48,731 nucleotides of DNA from Rhizomucor pusillus (taxonomy: Eukaryota; Mucoromycota; Mucoromycetes; Mucorales; Lichtheimiaceae), in the NCBI GenBank assembly GCA_900175165.2, contig FWWN02000337.1, positions 1-48,731 of the forward strand, read 5' to 3'. The translations under genes and the position numbers were made by a program. Below the pieces are notes generated by a model. The model was given only the letters and a program-made list of their open reading frames with translations, searched no databases and had not been told where the DNA came from. This document shows, in pieces, positions 1 through 12,175 of this stretch (its first letter is position 1; the number at the start of each line of letters is the position of its first letter).

Positions 1-469
1 GTTGATGGCAAAACATTGTTGCAAAGTTGCACAGAACTGAACGCAGTACGAAGCTAAAGGGTGGTTCCTATTTGATAAACCGTAGTGGTCAACATCTCAG
101 ATTGTTATGCTCAAATTGAGCCAATGGCCTCTCCTAGAAGCGTTTCTAAAAGGCTCCAAATGCATTTCTAAGCGCAAAGCTGGCGACGCTTATAAATATG
201 TATCCGGCAATAACTAATTTTATGTCTATTTTTTTACGGTAATTCTAGAATGGGCTGCTATTGGCGCAAAATCAGTAAGAGCACAGCGCCAAATAATGTC
301 TCCACTAGCGCAAATTATGAGGAGAAATCTTGTAATTACTATGCATCCTGGCAACAAAGATCTGCGACAACCTTTTTCGGGATTCGGGCTCAGAACCATG
401 AGCGCATTTATATTCCTGGAATTGTCGTCTGCGCCTTTCCTGCTCTGAGATATAACCCAAGCAGCGAGA
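1..469. other. Intergenic / left edge, no gene seen
   Basis: No supported gene. The open stretch at 250-489 has no recognisable protein and no splice partner. The region probably holds the promoter and 5' leader of the coiled-coil gene starting at 470. Confidence 0.5.
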
Positions 470-2787
470 ATGGACGCTGTTGGACTTGATTCGACGGTAA
501 GCTACATGCTTCCTCGGCTGCTGGTTCTGGCGACAGCATTCCTCAACATTTACTTTGACAGCCTAATCCCCATCGACCTATACCCCAAGCTGTCCTGAAA
601 CTTCAGTTCAAACGACTATTGTCACAGCACAGCGAGAACAGCGTCATTTTCACTCGAGACTTGTTAGCCGTTATTGATCAGTATGAGACGGAACACGACG
701 TTGTACTGCTCACACCGGACCAGAAAGACGCAATTCGACCTTACTGCCTTGCGAACCCTGACCTGGAGATGAGTGCCGACGATATCCTCAACCTCCTGAA
801 ACTCGTTTTCCCGCAGACTACTCGCTCTTCTGGTGAGCGACCAGGAAGCGTACGCCAGAACTCTGCCTGCCTTGATGAGAGCAGTCAAAATAGCGTTAAG
901 GTTAGTCAAGGAATCTGCTTTATAAACTGCGCATGCATGATCAAGCAAGAAATTAACATGACGTGACATGATGATGGCAACAACAATAATAGCAAGAGCA
1001 TCAACAAGAAGATGATAATCACGATCGACCAGAACCTTCAGTAAACGAGCCGATGGATATTGTATCGCATACTGTAGATTCGGAGCAGGAGGTGTGTATC
1101 AACAATGGCACCTGCAGGGCAAGAGTTAACCGAGTTTTGGTTTGGATCTAGGACGATGTGGATAAGAATTCAGTCGCACAATATTACCGTCGATCTATCG
1201 AACTTACCAGACGTCTGAAAATATCGGAGCGCAGTCTTGCTAGCATGACACGTGATAACGAGGACCGCATTGTCCAGTTACAAAATAGGGTCGATGATAT
1301 GAACCAGGAAGTTGTGAAACAACGACGTGAAATTTCGGAATACAAAAACAAGGAAAAGAATAGTCTCGAGCAGATCAGCACGGTATGTGAGCACTACATT
1401 GATCTAACTAACTGACCATCTTAACCTGTTGTCGGCTCCATTAGCTTGAAGCGCACATTGCACGTATCGAACGCTCCGAGTCCGCGCAGAAACAAGTCTA
1501 TCAATCTATACGAAAGCTCTTTGATGAAAAATGCCGTAAGTTATATCCTCTCTTCTTACGTTGCTTAGTGATATTCACTGCGTACTTTATACTTTAGAGG
1601 AAACACAAGAGTTGCAGGAAATGCTCAGGCGCAAGGAAAAGGAATTGGAAAACACCGAAGCCCTACTGAGTGCAGTGCACCGAGAATTTCAGCAGCTCTA
1701 CGACGAACGAAATCGCCTGATGAAACTCCAGCAGGAACTGGAAAGAGAGCTTGCTACATCACATTATACACACATGCAACTCGCCGAACAACGCTCTGAA
1801 AACGAACGGCTGAAGGGAATTATCGATGGTCTCAAATGCGACTTGGAATCACGAAATGAAGTCCAAGACGGTGTCGTGCCGGGTGACAATGAAACTTATG
1901 CACTTGTAAATGTAAGGAGCATCGATGTTGCTGTTACAGAGCTGCCGCTAACTGGTTACATAGACGCTGCAAGCAGAATTGGAGAGCCATATTGGGTACT
2001 CTGAGCCGTATCTGGACACTGAAGAGCGGCTTAAATCCGTGGAATATGAGAAAGACTATTACAAGACACGGGCAAATGAGGCCATGGAAGACCTCGATCG
2101 AGGTGAGATTCAACTGCGTGCATGCTTGTCATGTTTAAGGTAATACTAAACATCTTTTCATCCAGTCAATCAAGAGCTCGCCAGTCTGAAAAGAGCCCTG
2201 GAGCAGGAAAACAAGTCGCTGGTCAATCAGCTGGCTGATTTGCAAACGAAGATGCCGGTTGAAAACAAGGAAAACCTAGGATTTTCTTCTAGCCACGAGG
2301 CTGGCCTCGTTGGATTCCCCTTCGGCTCCAATGATACCACGATAGAAATGGATGATGTCTGGACGCAATCTAGATTACGCCAACGCAAATTTGACAAAGG
2401 CAGGAAACGCGGTGTGCAGGATCTAAATGAGGTGAGAACGAGATACACCGCATTTGGCATGAACGTTGGATGTTAACTGTTTGGGTATAGTCCACGGCAA
2501 ATATGATACACACAGAGAGCGATGGAAACGATACCCGGGTAGTAGCACGGTCGAACGATCGGGCTGTGACCAACACGGCCACGTTTGCGATTTATACCCT
2601 TCTCGTCTACATTTTTGGCATCGTAACATCGACGTTCCTCCTCGAGACAGCGCAGCCCGGAAGCTGGGAGCAGGCACTGGTTGCTGCTGCCGCGCAACAA
2701 GGCAGCTCAAGAAGCAAAATCCTTGAAATTATCATTTACTGGATCGAAAAACTGCTTTTTGAAGGCGACGGCATGTCTCTTTCATAA
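470..2787 (+). CDS. Coiled-coil protein with C-terminal membrane anchor (possible LINC/KASH-like)
   Basis: Nine exons (470-496, 607-900, 993-1091, 1152-1382, 1445-1535, 1598-1911, 1964-2102, 2166-2431, 2491-2787) join in frame to 585 residues. The N-terminal ~90 residues look like a small helical, EF-hand-like module (LTPDQKDAIRPY, then SADDILNLLKLV). A linker rich in Ser, Gln and Asp follows, then ~250 residues of charged heptad-type coiled coil (RRKEKELENTEALL and similar). Near the C-terminus is one hydrophobic segment, FAIYTLLVYIFGIVTSTFLL, and a tail of ~50 residues ending in GDGMSLS. Helical module, long coiled coil, single membrane span and short tail is the layout of KASH5/Kms-type nuclear-envelope linkers or other tail-anchored tethers. 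I cannot assign a family by motif alone. The first exon is only nine codons, and the exon 2/3 junction (donor GTTAGT) is the weakest join. Confidence 0.68.
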
Positions 2788-3083
2788 TCCTAGCAACGCA
2801 TCTAACTCCTCCGAAAACGCATATCCTCTGTCTCTCCCTTCCTGTTTTTCTTTTACCATAATCATACCACTGGCACACTTTAACATTCTTTTCACTACTT
2901 TATCTTAAAATGTATTTTTTCTTCTTCACAACAACATTGTCTATTATATTTGGCTTTTTTCTTTTGAACGAAGATTGATAGCGTGCATTGCAAAGGCCGT
3001 GGGAACCATTCAGGTCAAGCTTAAAAATTCGAAATCCGGGGTACATGTCTCTCTATTTCTTCCCTTCTTTTCTTTCGCTCACC

Positions 3084-5044
<1,961 letters not shown>

Positions 5045-5175
5045 ACGTCGTTTCACTAGGTTGTAATAAATATACATCATTGTAAAGATATCACTCGCAG
5101 ATGCCAAGAACCAAGATGCCAAGAACCAAAAAAATAAAAACGAAGAGCTATCATTTCTTGCAATAACATCTGTCT

Positions 5176-6002
5176 TTACTGGATTGAGCAATTACCATAA
5201 ACGCTGGTACCACCGCTATTACTGGTTTTCACCGCCGCGTGCGCGTCCCAGTCCAGCTGAGATTCCAAGCCCTTCTTCATATAGTGAGCAACATATGCGT
5301 GCGCCTAGAAGAAAGAGAGCCTTGTGTCAGCCAGCAAACCCTATCTTATCTGGATATAGCAAGTGGTCATTACTGTACTTTTATCCATGCTTCACCTATT
5401 TCAGGCACATATTCATTGCCGAGGCGGTTCCTCAATGCCGCTAGCAATGCAGGTCCGACCAGATCAAGCATGTACGGCTGCACGTTTAATGAAGCATGCT
5501 GTGCACCGAGAGCATACAATCGATTCGCAAAGTCTTGTTTCTCTTCTTCCTCCTGTTCCTCTTTCTTCTTGTTCTTCTCCTCCTGCCCATTCTCCTTTTC
5601 CTCGAGCTCGGCTGCTTCGCGCGCCATGTCCACGAGACTTTTCTTCTTGGAGCTATTATCGTTTGTTGTCATTGATATCCTGTGGTTTGCATTGATTTCC
5701 CGAATCGATGCAAATTTCGAACGAATGAGGACCGTCGGCGATCGGGTGATAAATGACAAGATGCCTGTAAGTACTTGTGCTTTTAAAACAACTCCAAAAA
5801 GCACCCGTTTCGCGTCAGGATCCAGTGCAAACAGGGCGTCGTAAAACTCGTTGCAGAATGCTTGCGGCGGTGACACGGTCTGTTCGTCTGTTGGCAACCG
5901 CAGCGTCGAAACTCGTTCCCATGTAAATCGCACCAGGCATATCTGGGTGGTTGTCGGTGGTGCCGGCGCCAGCGTTTCTTCCGAGTAGTATGCCGTGCCC
6001 AT
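5176..6002 (-). CDS. Single-domain globin with a charged insert
   Basis: Two exons (6002-5379 and 5304-5176, 74-nt intron) give 250 residues. The globin fold is recognisable from helix A to helix E (PQAFCNEFYDALFAL, then LFGVVLKAQVLTGIL with a candidate distal Gln near residue 76). Helices F-H follow (LGAQHASLNVQPYM with proximal His ~169, then LLAALRNRLG, AWIKAHAYVAHYMKKG). The second exon completes helix H. Between the E and F helices lie about 60 residues dominated by Lys, Glu and Gln (about 97-157) that have no counterpart in an ordinary globin of ~150 residues. Such globins bind heme and may act in NO or O2 handling or sensing; which applies here cannot be seen. Neither a reductase domain nor a signal peptide is present. 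It is convergent with the thiolase gene, with stops 131 bp apart. Confidence 0.82.
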
Positions 6003-7378
6003 TTAGGTCAATATGGGAATACTAGGTTGATGACAAATTAAAAGGGAAATCACAAGAAAAAGAAAAGCCAAGATATATTAGAACGAGAGCAGGAAAAAAA
6101 GAGAGAAGCTTACTACAGCAGCTTTTTCACTTTAAAGTAAAATTCAGGGGCATCCAAAAGAGAAAGGGTTAGACTAGTCCCTGCTTCTATGTATACAGTG
6201 TAATCGAGATTCTGAACTTTACATTGACTGTTCTTCTCCATTGTCCTTTTCCAGAAGAATATATGTACTTGAACGCGCAGTGGATGCGACAGCATGGTTC
6301 ATCTGTTACTATCCTTCGTATTCTTATTCTCTCTTATCTCTTTTTCATATTGTCTTATCTAAGTCCTCAGGGTCTCCTCTTCAAGATTGGTGAATAATTT
6401 GAATTCTATCCTGCCGCATCTCCCTGCACGCAAACCTTTCCCTCTTAATCAGTAGAGCGATACTTGTTTCCCAAGAAACAGGTAGTCCAGGCTTTTATCT
6501 TTTGCGTTGAACGATAAAGATTCGTTTTCACAGCCTAAGGATTTTTGCTGCAATACTACATAGCATAGGCTATGTATACATGCACGTTACATCCACCAAC
6601 ACCTGTATAGCATCAAAGCGTACAACAAAAAGGCCCAGGTCGCATCCTTAGCAGATTGGATTTGTGATACCAGCTGTTGGGAAGATTCCTCGTTTGTTTG
6701 TACAGAAAAAAGGACACTGCCTTGGGAACTTCCGTCTTGCTCAAAACGTATAAACAAACTATGTATTGCATTGAAAGAAGAAGAAGCGGCGCCTGATCAT
6801 ACGGTACAGACAAGGCAATGCATATTTGCGCAAGTCCGACACCGCTCCAGTAATCTTCTCGTCGATACTTGTCAGCTACGAAGGCGACTTTGTGTTCCCG
6901 TGGCATCGCCCAACTGAGGAAAGAGCAGAAAATCATCTTCTAGTTTGAACGAGTAAGTAGCTGCTGTTTCCGGTATTGTTTACGTTGAAAACAACAAATT
7001 CGGCAAACTTTTAGAGTGTGGAATGTAGTGCAGGCTCCAATCGGACTGAATCGATTGGGCTGTGCGCTTTTACATTGGGCGATGAATTAGGGTTTTGCGT
7101 AACAATCCACCAGTAGGTCCGGAACACGGCAAGACACCTGTCATTAATGAGCAGGGAGGCCCAGTCCTAACTCGTTCGATGGCCGTACCTGGAAACAAAG
7201 TTGTAGAACTCTCAAGGTCGAGCCAGGTCACCCCAGGACAGCTTCTTGTTGTTCTCTTTTTCACTTCCTCTCTCTCTCTTTTCTTTCTTACTTTTTTTTT
7301 TTTCTGTTCCTCACTTTTCTCCTACCTTCTTCTTGCATTGTTCCTTGTTGCTTATATTCCTTGACTTTAAAACTCAAA
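6003..7378. other. Intergenic, no gene seen
   Basis: Divergent spacer between the globin and NTF2-like genes. The open stretches here (for example 6613-6936) have no recognisable composition or splice partners. A small hairpin-capable repeat (TGTTTC-CCAA-GAAACA) lies near 6467. A long pyrimidine tract (CTTCCTCTCTCTCTC, then a T run) at about 7262-7330 directly precedes the NTF2-like start and looks like a fungal promoter or leader tract. Confidence 0.5.
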
Positions 7379-8342
7379 ATGTCAGAATCATCATCATCGT
7401 CTTCGTACAGCGACGACGTCGATAGCCAGGCCGAGTACGCTTCATCTTCCCAGGCTCTGATCTCCAGTAGGTGACAGATCACCTTATCTTGCACGCGTAG
7501 CACTTTTTTCCATCTGACTGGTTCCAATAATTAGACATTGTTCAGGGACTCTTCTCATACAATGTGTCCGAGCGAACGCGGATCTTTGAATATTACTTTA
7601 TGAAGGATGCGGAATACACTTGTCCGCTGCTTTCTGTCCGAGGATCACAGAACATTCTAAAGTATGGCATAACCTGTCTCTTGTTCCGCCGCATGCTAAT
7701 GAGGATCTTATTTGTTGCTGTTGCTGCTGATAGTTTGCATGAAACCTGGTCCGGGATGAATCGAACAGAGCCTACAGTTACGAACATCGTATTCAATGGG
7801 TATGTAGGAGTAAGCAAATCGGAGAACAAGAGCACTAACATGTACAAAAATCTCTTGCTGTTGCCTAACAGTCGCACAGCTGTTGTCCAACATGTACAAA
7901 ACGTATCACCTTTCGTGTTACCTGCGTGCTGCACTTTCCGTTTGCCTGTGGTCACAACGTTGTACTTTAAAGAGCAAAAAGACAGCGGCATATCCAAAAT
8001 ATACAAACAAATTGATAGCTGGACTCTGGATGGTAAAACCCTAACAACAAAACCTTCTTCCCTGCTAACAGTAAAGCTAATTTTTTTGCTTTTTTATAAG
8101 GATTATTGGAAGCGATGCCAATTGTCTCCTTTTGGTACTCCCGAGTGTTCCGCTTCGTCGTTGGTAAATTAGCTTCCGTTGCTGCCGACGCCATCCAACG
8201 TCCTGCGCACTCATCAATCGGCACGGGACCATGGCAACAGGTGCAGCTGATTGATGAAAAGTTTGATGACGACCCGCGTCCATGGTTACAGCATGAACAG
8301 AACGATCTTTGCGATGGCATGATCCTGTTGGAGGACGAATGA
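7379..8342 (+). CDS. NTF2-like (SigF/SnoaL-type fold) protein
   Basis: Five exons (7379-7466, 7535-7661, 7734-7799, 7872-8032, 8101-8342) give 227 residues. After an acidic Ser-rich N-terminus (MSESSSSSSYSDDVD) the order of elements is that of an NTF2-like cone. A helix comes first (GLFSYNVSERTRIFEYYFMKDAEY), then strands TVTNIVFNG, TAVVQHVQNVSPF, VVTTLYFKE and the pair SGISKIYKQIDSW. The tail (LLEAMPIVSFWYSRVFRFVVGKLASVAAD) matches the layout of fungal SigF-like NTF2 proteins. Their biochemical role is unknown to me; the fold binds small hydrophobic ligands or works as a scaffold. There is no signal peptide, and the C-terminus is acidic (MILLEDE). The gene converges with the GH5 gene, with 121 bp between stops. 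Confidence 0.7.
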
Positions 8343-8463
8343 AAACGACTGCATCGACGGTTTATATACATCTTCATATTATATATACATATATACCCAA
8401 TTATTTGATGTTATCTAAACTATTTAAATATATTTGCATGGTTTAAATAAAACCAAACTTTAG

Positions 8464-10135
8464 TTATTCGCACGAATACGTTCTGTTGCTGACATGTCGC
8501 GGAATCCATCCTTGCTCCCATCCCAGCAGGTAATCCCAATGCGGGTTAACGTGGTTCTCGGTCTTGTAAGTCCAAAAGAACCAACCAACACTGCTTCTCT
8601 CAAAGGCGTCCATTTGATGCTCGATGAACGACTTTAAGAACTTTTTGTAATCGGAACTCCAGTTCCTCCAGTCTTCTACTTGAGCGCAAGAACAATTCGG
8701 ACAGACAGCCGGGGTTCCGTTTTCATACGTGCCTTCGTACCGATTTCCAATACCGATTCCATTCAGATATTTGCCGCAATCATTGGTAGCAAGAGAAAAT
8801 TCTCCCACCATTGTCGGCGCCGCATTCTTCATGGACTTTTCAAGAGTTTCCCGCCAGCTGTGACATGGAAAAGCAGCTTGTTGGTCTCTCAACATTGAAA
8901 CTAGTCCTTGGTCAAACATTAAATACATGTGTATTTCTAATATTGTAAAGTGAAAAATTGTCTAGATTAGTCCTCTTTACTTGTAATTTACCAGTATCCC
9001 AATCTTTTTTTTTACCTAGGAATAGCTTCTTGTAATGGTCTTGATCAAAGAAACCATCCCACGAATCCAGGCCGATGAAACCTTCGTGGTAAGTCAAATA
9101 CAAATTTGATTCATTTCGAATAGCGTGATAGCTTTCGCGGTACCACTTTTGGACCTTTGCTTTGTTGATCCGAAAGATGGCAGGCTCGTTAACGACGCCA
9201 AAGATGGGCGCGACGTTATTCCACTCTGGCTTGCTAAAGAACGTTGTCATGTTTTTGACGATATCCAATGTGCGGTCCGCATTGGTTTGACCGTGCGTGC
9301 CGTTCAACCATCCAACCACACCGTACTTGCCAGAATGGTTCCATCCGTTCTGCGAACCGGGAGCCGTGTGCAGTTCAACCATGACGCGGAGACCGTACTT
9401 GCGTGCCCATTGGATGGCTCGAAGCAGGTAGTGCCATGCTAGTTTTGGAACAAATGGCTCATCGCTATCGTCGACGTTGACTGCCCAGTGGCCTGTAGGA
9501 ATTCGAACGTGATCAAACCCCATTTCCGCTATCTTTTTGAAATCCTCTTCGGTGATAAAAGTTTCATAGTGGCGCTGCAGCTGCTTGTAAGCTTCGTGTG
9601 GTCCCAGCTTGGCACACAGCGTCCATTCATCCACAACGCCCTCCTTCTCAGAAAACTGCTCAAATAGACTTGGCGTGATGAATGGTTCGAGGACGAGCCA
9701 GCCTCCCAAGTTGATGCCCCGGATGGTTTTTTCACCGTAGGGGAAAGGCTCAGATAAGGGTGGGACGTCTACGTTCGCCCTCGCTGAATTGTTGAACGGA
9801 TCAGGTAACGCCGGCGGAAAGTCGTCGGGATTGTGATCCTGAGGCAACAAAGGAGGTTGTCTTGCTGGTGGTGGTGGCTGCTCGTCTTCCGCGCTTGATG
9901 AGGAAGAAGCAGGCGGAGGCGGCGGTACAATATTTGAGGTCATGCGAGTTAACAACACAGTGGGTACAACGATAACAACGACTATTGCAGCGAGAACAAG
10001 CACAAAACAGCACGTTGCGATCTTGCCATATTTCGTGGTCCAGAACCTCCTTCTAGGAGGAGTTGTTGTGGCTTTAGGTGTCTTGAACTTTTCCTCATCG
10101 GCGTTGGCGGTAGCATTTGATGGATTTGCGTCCAT
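8464..10135 (-). CDS. Glucan 1,3-beta-glucosidase, GH5, membrane-anchored
   Basis: Two exons (10135-9016 and 8936-8464) give 530 residues. It is a type II membrane protein: a basic cytosolic tail, one span at about 37-63 (TCCFVLVLAAIVVVIVVPTV), a Pro/Ser-rich stalk (PPPPPASSSSS), then a GH5 exo-beta-1,3-glucanase barrel. Family motifs are clear: RGINLGGWLVLEPFITPS, HVRIPTGHWA, ELHTAPGSQNGWNHSG. The acid/base Glu is ~317 in FGVVNEP and the nucleophile Glu is ~419 in TMVGEF. The layout resembles Exg3/ExgD-type enzymes that trim cell-wall beta-1,3-glucan at the surface. Several N-glycosylation sequons (NHSG, NGTH, NMTT, NESN, NRTY) support a lumenal or extracellular domain. The single intron falls just before the IHMY strand, and the join restores the expected motif. 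Confidence 0.92.
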
Positions 10136-10633
10136 GGTTGTTTGTTACAATTAATCAAAGAATGAAAATGATCTACAACACTGCAAGCCTGTTCTTCCGC
10201 ATCTTTTTTGCTCCTTCCATCCGAGACATTTCTCCGAGACAAATGGCTAAACGCAGTATATCATGCCCAGATAGATGTAATACGGTTTCAGTAACCCGTA
10301 AATGCACTGCTGGAAGGGTACTGCCCGTCGGGATATGTCTGCCAAAGTTTCCTTGTGCGCCACTTTCTAGCTTCAGAAATCTATATCCGCATTTTTGCCA
10401 AGGCAAATAGTAAATAATATATCATATCAAGGCTGTATCTATATGTAGAGCTCTTTACGTTAGATACGTGCACACCGGATATTGCCAAGGAATGGCGGCT
10501 TGCTTCTCATAGAAGAATATTGAGAGACCTGGGCACGGAGTTTCAATTGCTGACGCGTGAGCAAGCTGTCTGCCAAAGGGCTAAGTTCTCTCTGAACCTT
10601 TTCTCGTCATCAGCAACCTTAGACTTGAACATC
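10136..10633. other. Intergenic between GH5 and YPT1
   Basis: Shared upstream region of two divergent genes. No gene is supported; short open stretches here have no coding character I can recognise. Confidence 0.5.
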
Positions 10634-11623
10634 ATGAACCCTGAATAGTAAGTATCGAAACTTTTCTGTGGTCAATGTTGGAATTGAAGAGGCATCAAGC
10701 GTTTCCTGATTACCGAGATGACGCTCAAAAAGGAAAAGAAAAGAGAGAAGTCAGAGAAGGGTGAAGATAGACATAAAGGGAGCATGCAAGATTAACAAAC
10801 GAACCTTTGATAGCGATTATCTTTTTAAGCTTTTGCTGATTGGTGACTCGGGTGTCGGCAAATCTTGCTTGCTGCTGCGTTTCGCAGATGACACTTACAC
10901 TGAGAGTTACATTTCAACTATCGGTGTAGACTTTGTAAGTTGCGCACCTGCACTTTAGACTTGGGAATGGGATGCTCACGATTCTGTTTCTTTCTTTCTT
11001 TCTTTCAGAAAATCCGCACAATTGAGCTGGAAGGAAAGACCGTCAAGCTCCAAATCGTAAGTTGGAAAGGCAAACACAGCAGACTGTAATGGAAACATGT
11101 TTATTGAAACATTGAATACAACAGTGGGATACCGCAGGTCAGGAGCGTTTCCGCACTATTACGTCGTCATACTACCGAGGTGCACATGGTATCATCGTCG
11201 TCTATGACGTTACGGACCAGGATACATTCAACAATGTAAAGCAATGGTTGCAAGAAATCGACAGATATGCCGCTGAGGGAGTCAACAAGTTGTTGGTGGG
11301 CAACAAGAGCGATATGGCCGACAAGAAGGTTGTTGAGACCGAACAGGCAAAGGTGAGTGAGAGATACGGCATATTGTCCTGAGTACTTTTATATTTCTGT
11401 ACTAACATATGTCTGCTTGTAGGAAATGGCAGAATCTTTGAACATACCCTTCCTAGAAACCTCTGCCAAGAATGCCAGCAACGTAGAGCAGGCCTTTTTG
11501 ACTATGGCCAAGCAGATCAAGGATAGAATGGGTACTACCATGCAACAGCAACAACCCAAGTCCACAGTCAAGGTCGGTCAAGGAGCATCTGTCCAACCCA
11601 AGCAGTCAGGTGGATGCTGTTAA
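10634..11623 (+). CDS. YPT1: Rab GTPase Ypt1/Rab1
   Basis: Five exons (10634-10647, 10814-10934, 11009-11056, 11125-11352, 11423-11623) give 203 residues, the usual Rab1 length. The N-terminus [15 protein letters not shown] is typical of Ypt1. GTPase boxes are complete: P-loop GDSGVGKS, switch [14 protein letters not shown], switch [17 protein letters not shown], and ETSAK. The Gln-rich hypervariable tail ends GGCC, a double-geranylgeranylation signal. Ypt1 controls ER-to-Golgi traffic and autophagy. The first exon holds only 14 nt (MNPE plus two bases) before a 166-nt intron; the third intron-exon edge follows a long TTTC tract. A poly(A)-type AATAAA lies about 90 nt after the stop. Confidence 0.97.
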
Positions 11624-12175
11624 TTTCTGGACTTTTCCTTTTTTCACTTCCCTCGTGCTCTTATTTTTTTCTCCCGCTATTTCCCTTGCGCCTCCCTTCA
11701 AACTACACCCTTAATAAAACTTCAGCTCTTTTTACTTTAAATGGTTATTAGGACATTAACTCCATTGACTTGAATGGCTTCTGAGAAACAGCGCCTGTGC
11801 CACTTTAGTTGTCTCTGGGAAGAAAGCGTGGCGGGAATGTTGGGGCTACCCCGAAAAAAGGGATCACCCAGCAGTTTGTGGTACTAATGAAAATCGATTT
11901 ATGAATTACAACAGCTTACTGGAACGCGTTCACACGTTCAAGCATCGTTGTCCCTGAATTACATGCATATGCGGGACGTTTGAAAACTGTTAATAATATT
12001 CGCATACTGTACATATTTACTTTCGGAATAGATCTACGTTTTAATCTCGTGTTTGGCTCCTGACGCTGTTTGTTACTCTATTGAGTTTGTGTCACCAGGT
12101 AGTAAATGCCCTGCTGCATTCGCCAGAACTTTTAATATACTTTCACTCTTTTTCTTCTCACTCCTAATTCTTTCA
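11624..12175. other. Intergenic, no gene seen
   Basis: 3' region of YPT1 (pyrimidine-rich, AATAAA near 11713) and promoter of the downstream flavoprotein. Nothing else is supported. Confidence 0.5.

Noticed and set aside
817..905. An alternative reading frame in exon 2 of the coiled-coil gene gives a plausible helical peptide (LLALLVSDQEAYARTLPALM), suggesting a frameshift near 815.
   Set aside because: The original frame stays open to a GT at 901 whose phase matches the next exon (993) exactly. The alternative frame ends out of phase, so no frameshift is required.
6613..6936. 107-codon open frame on the minus strand as a gene.
   Set aside because: No recognisable domain, no good start context, odd composition and no splice partners.
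8912..9015. Reading through the GH5 intron as coding (the frame stays open for a while and ends in a stop).
   Set aside because: Read-through separates the two catalytic halves. Splicing 9015-8937 restores the IHMYLMFDQ strand and the nucleophile block.
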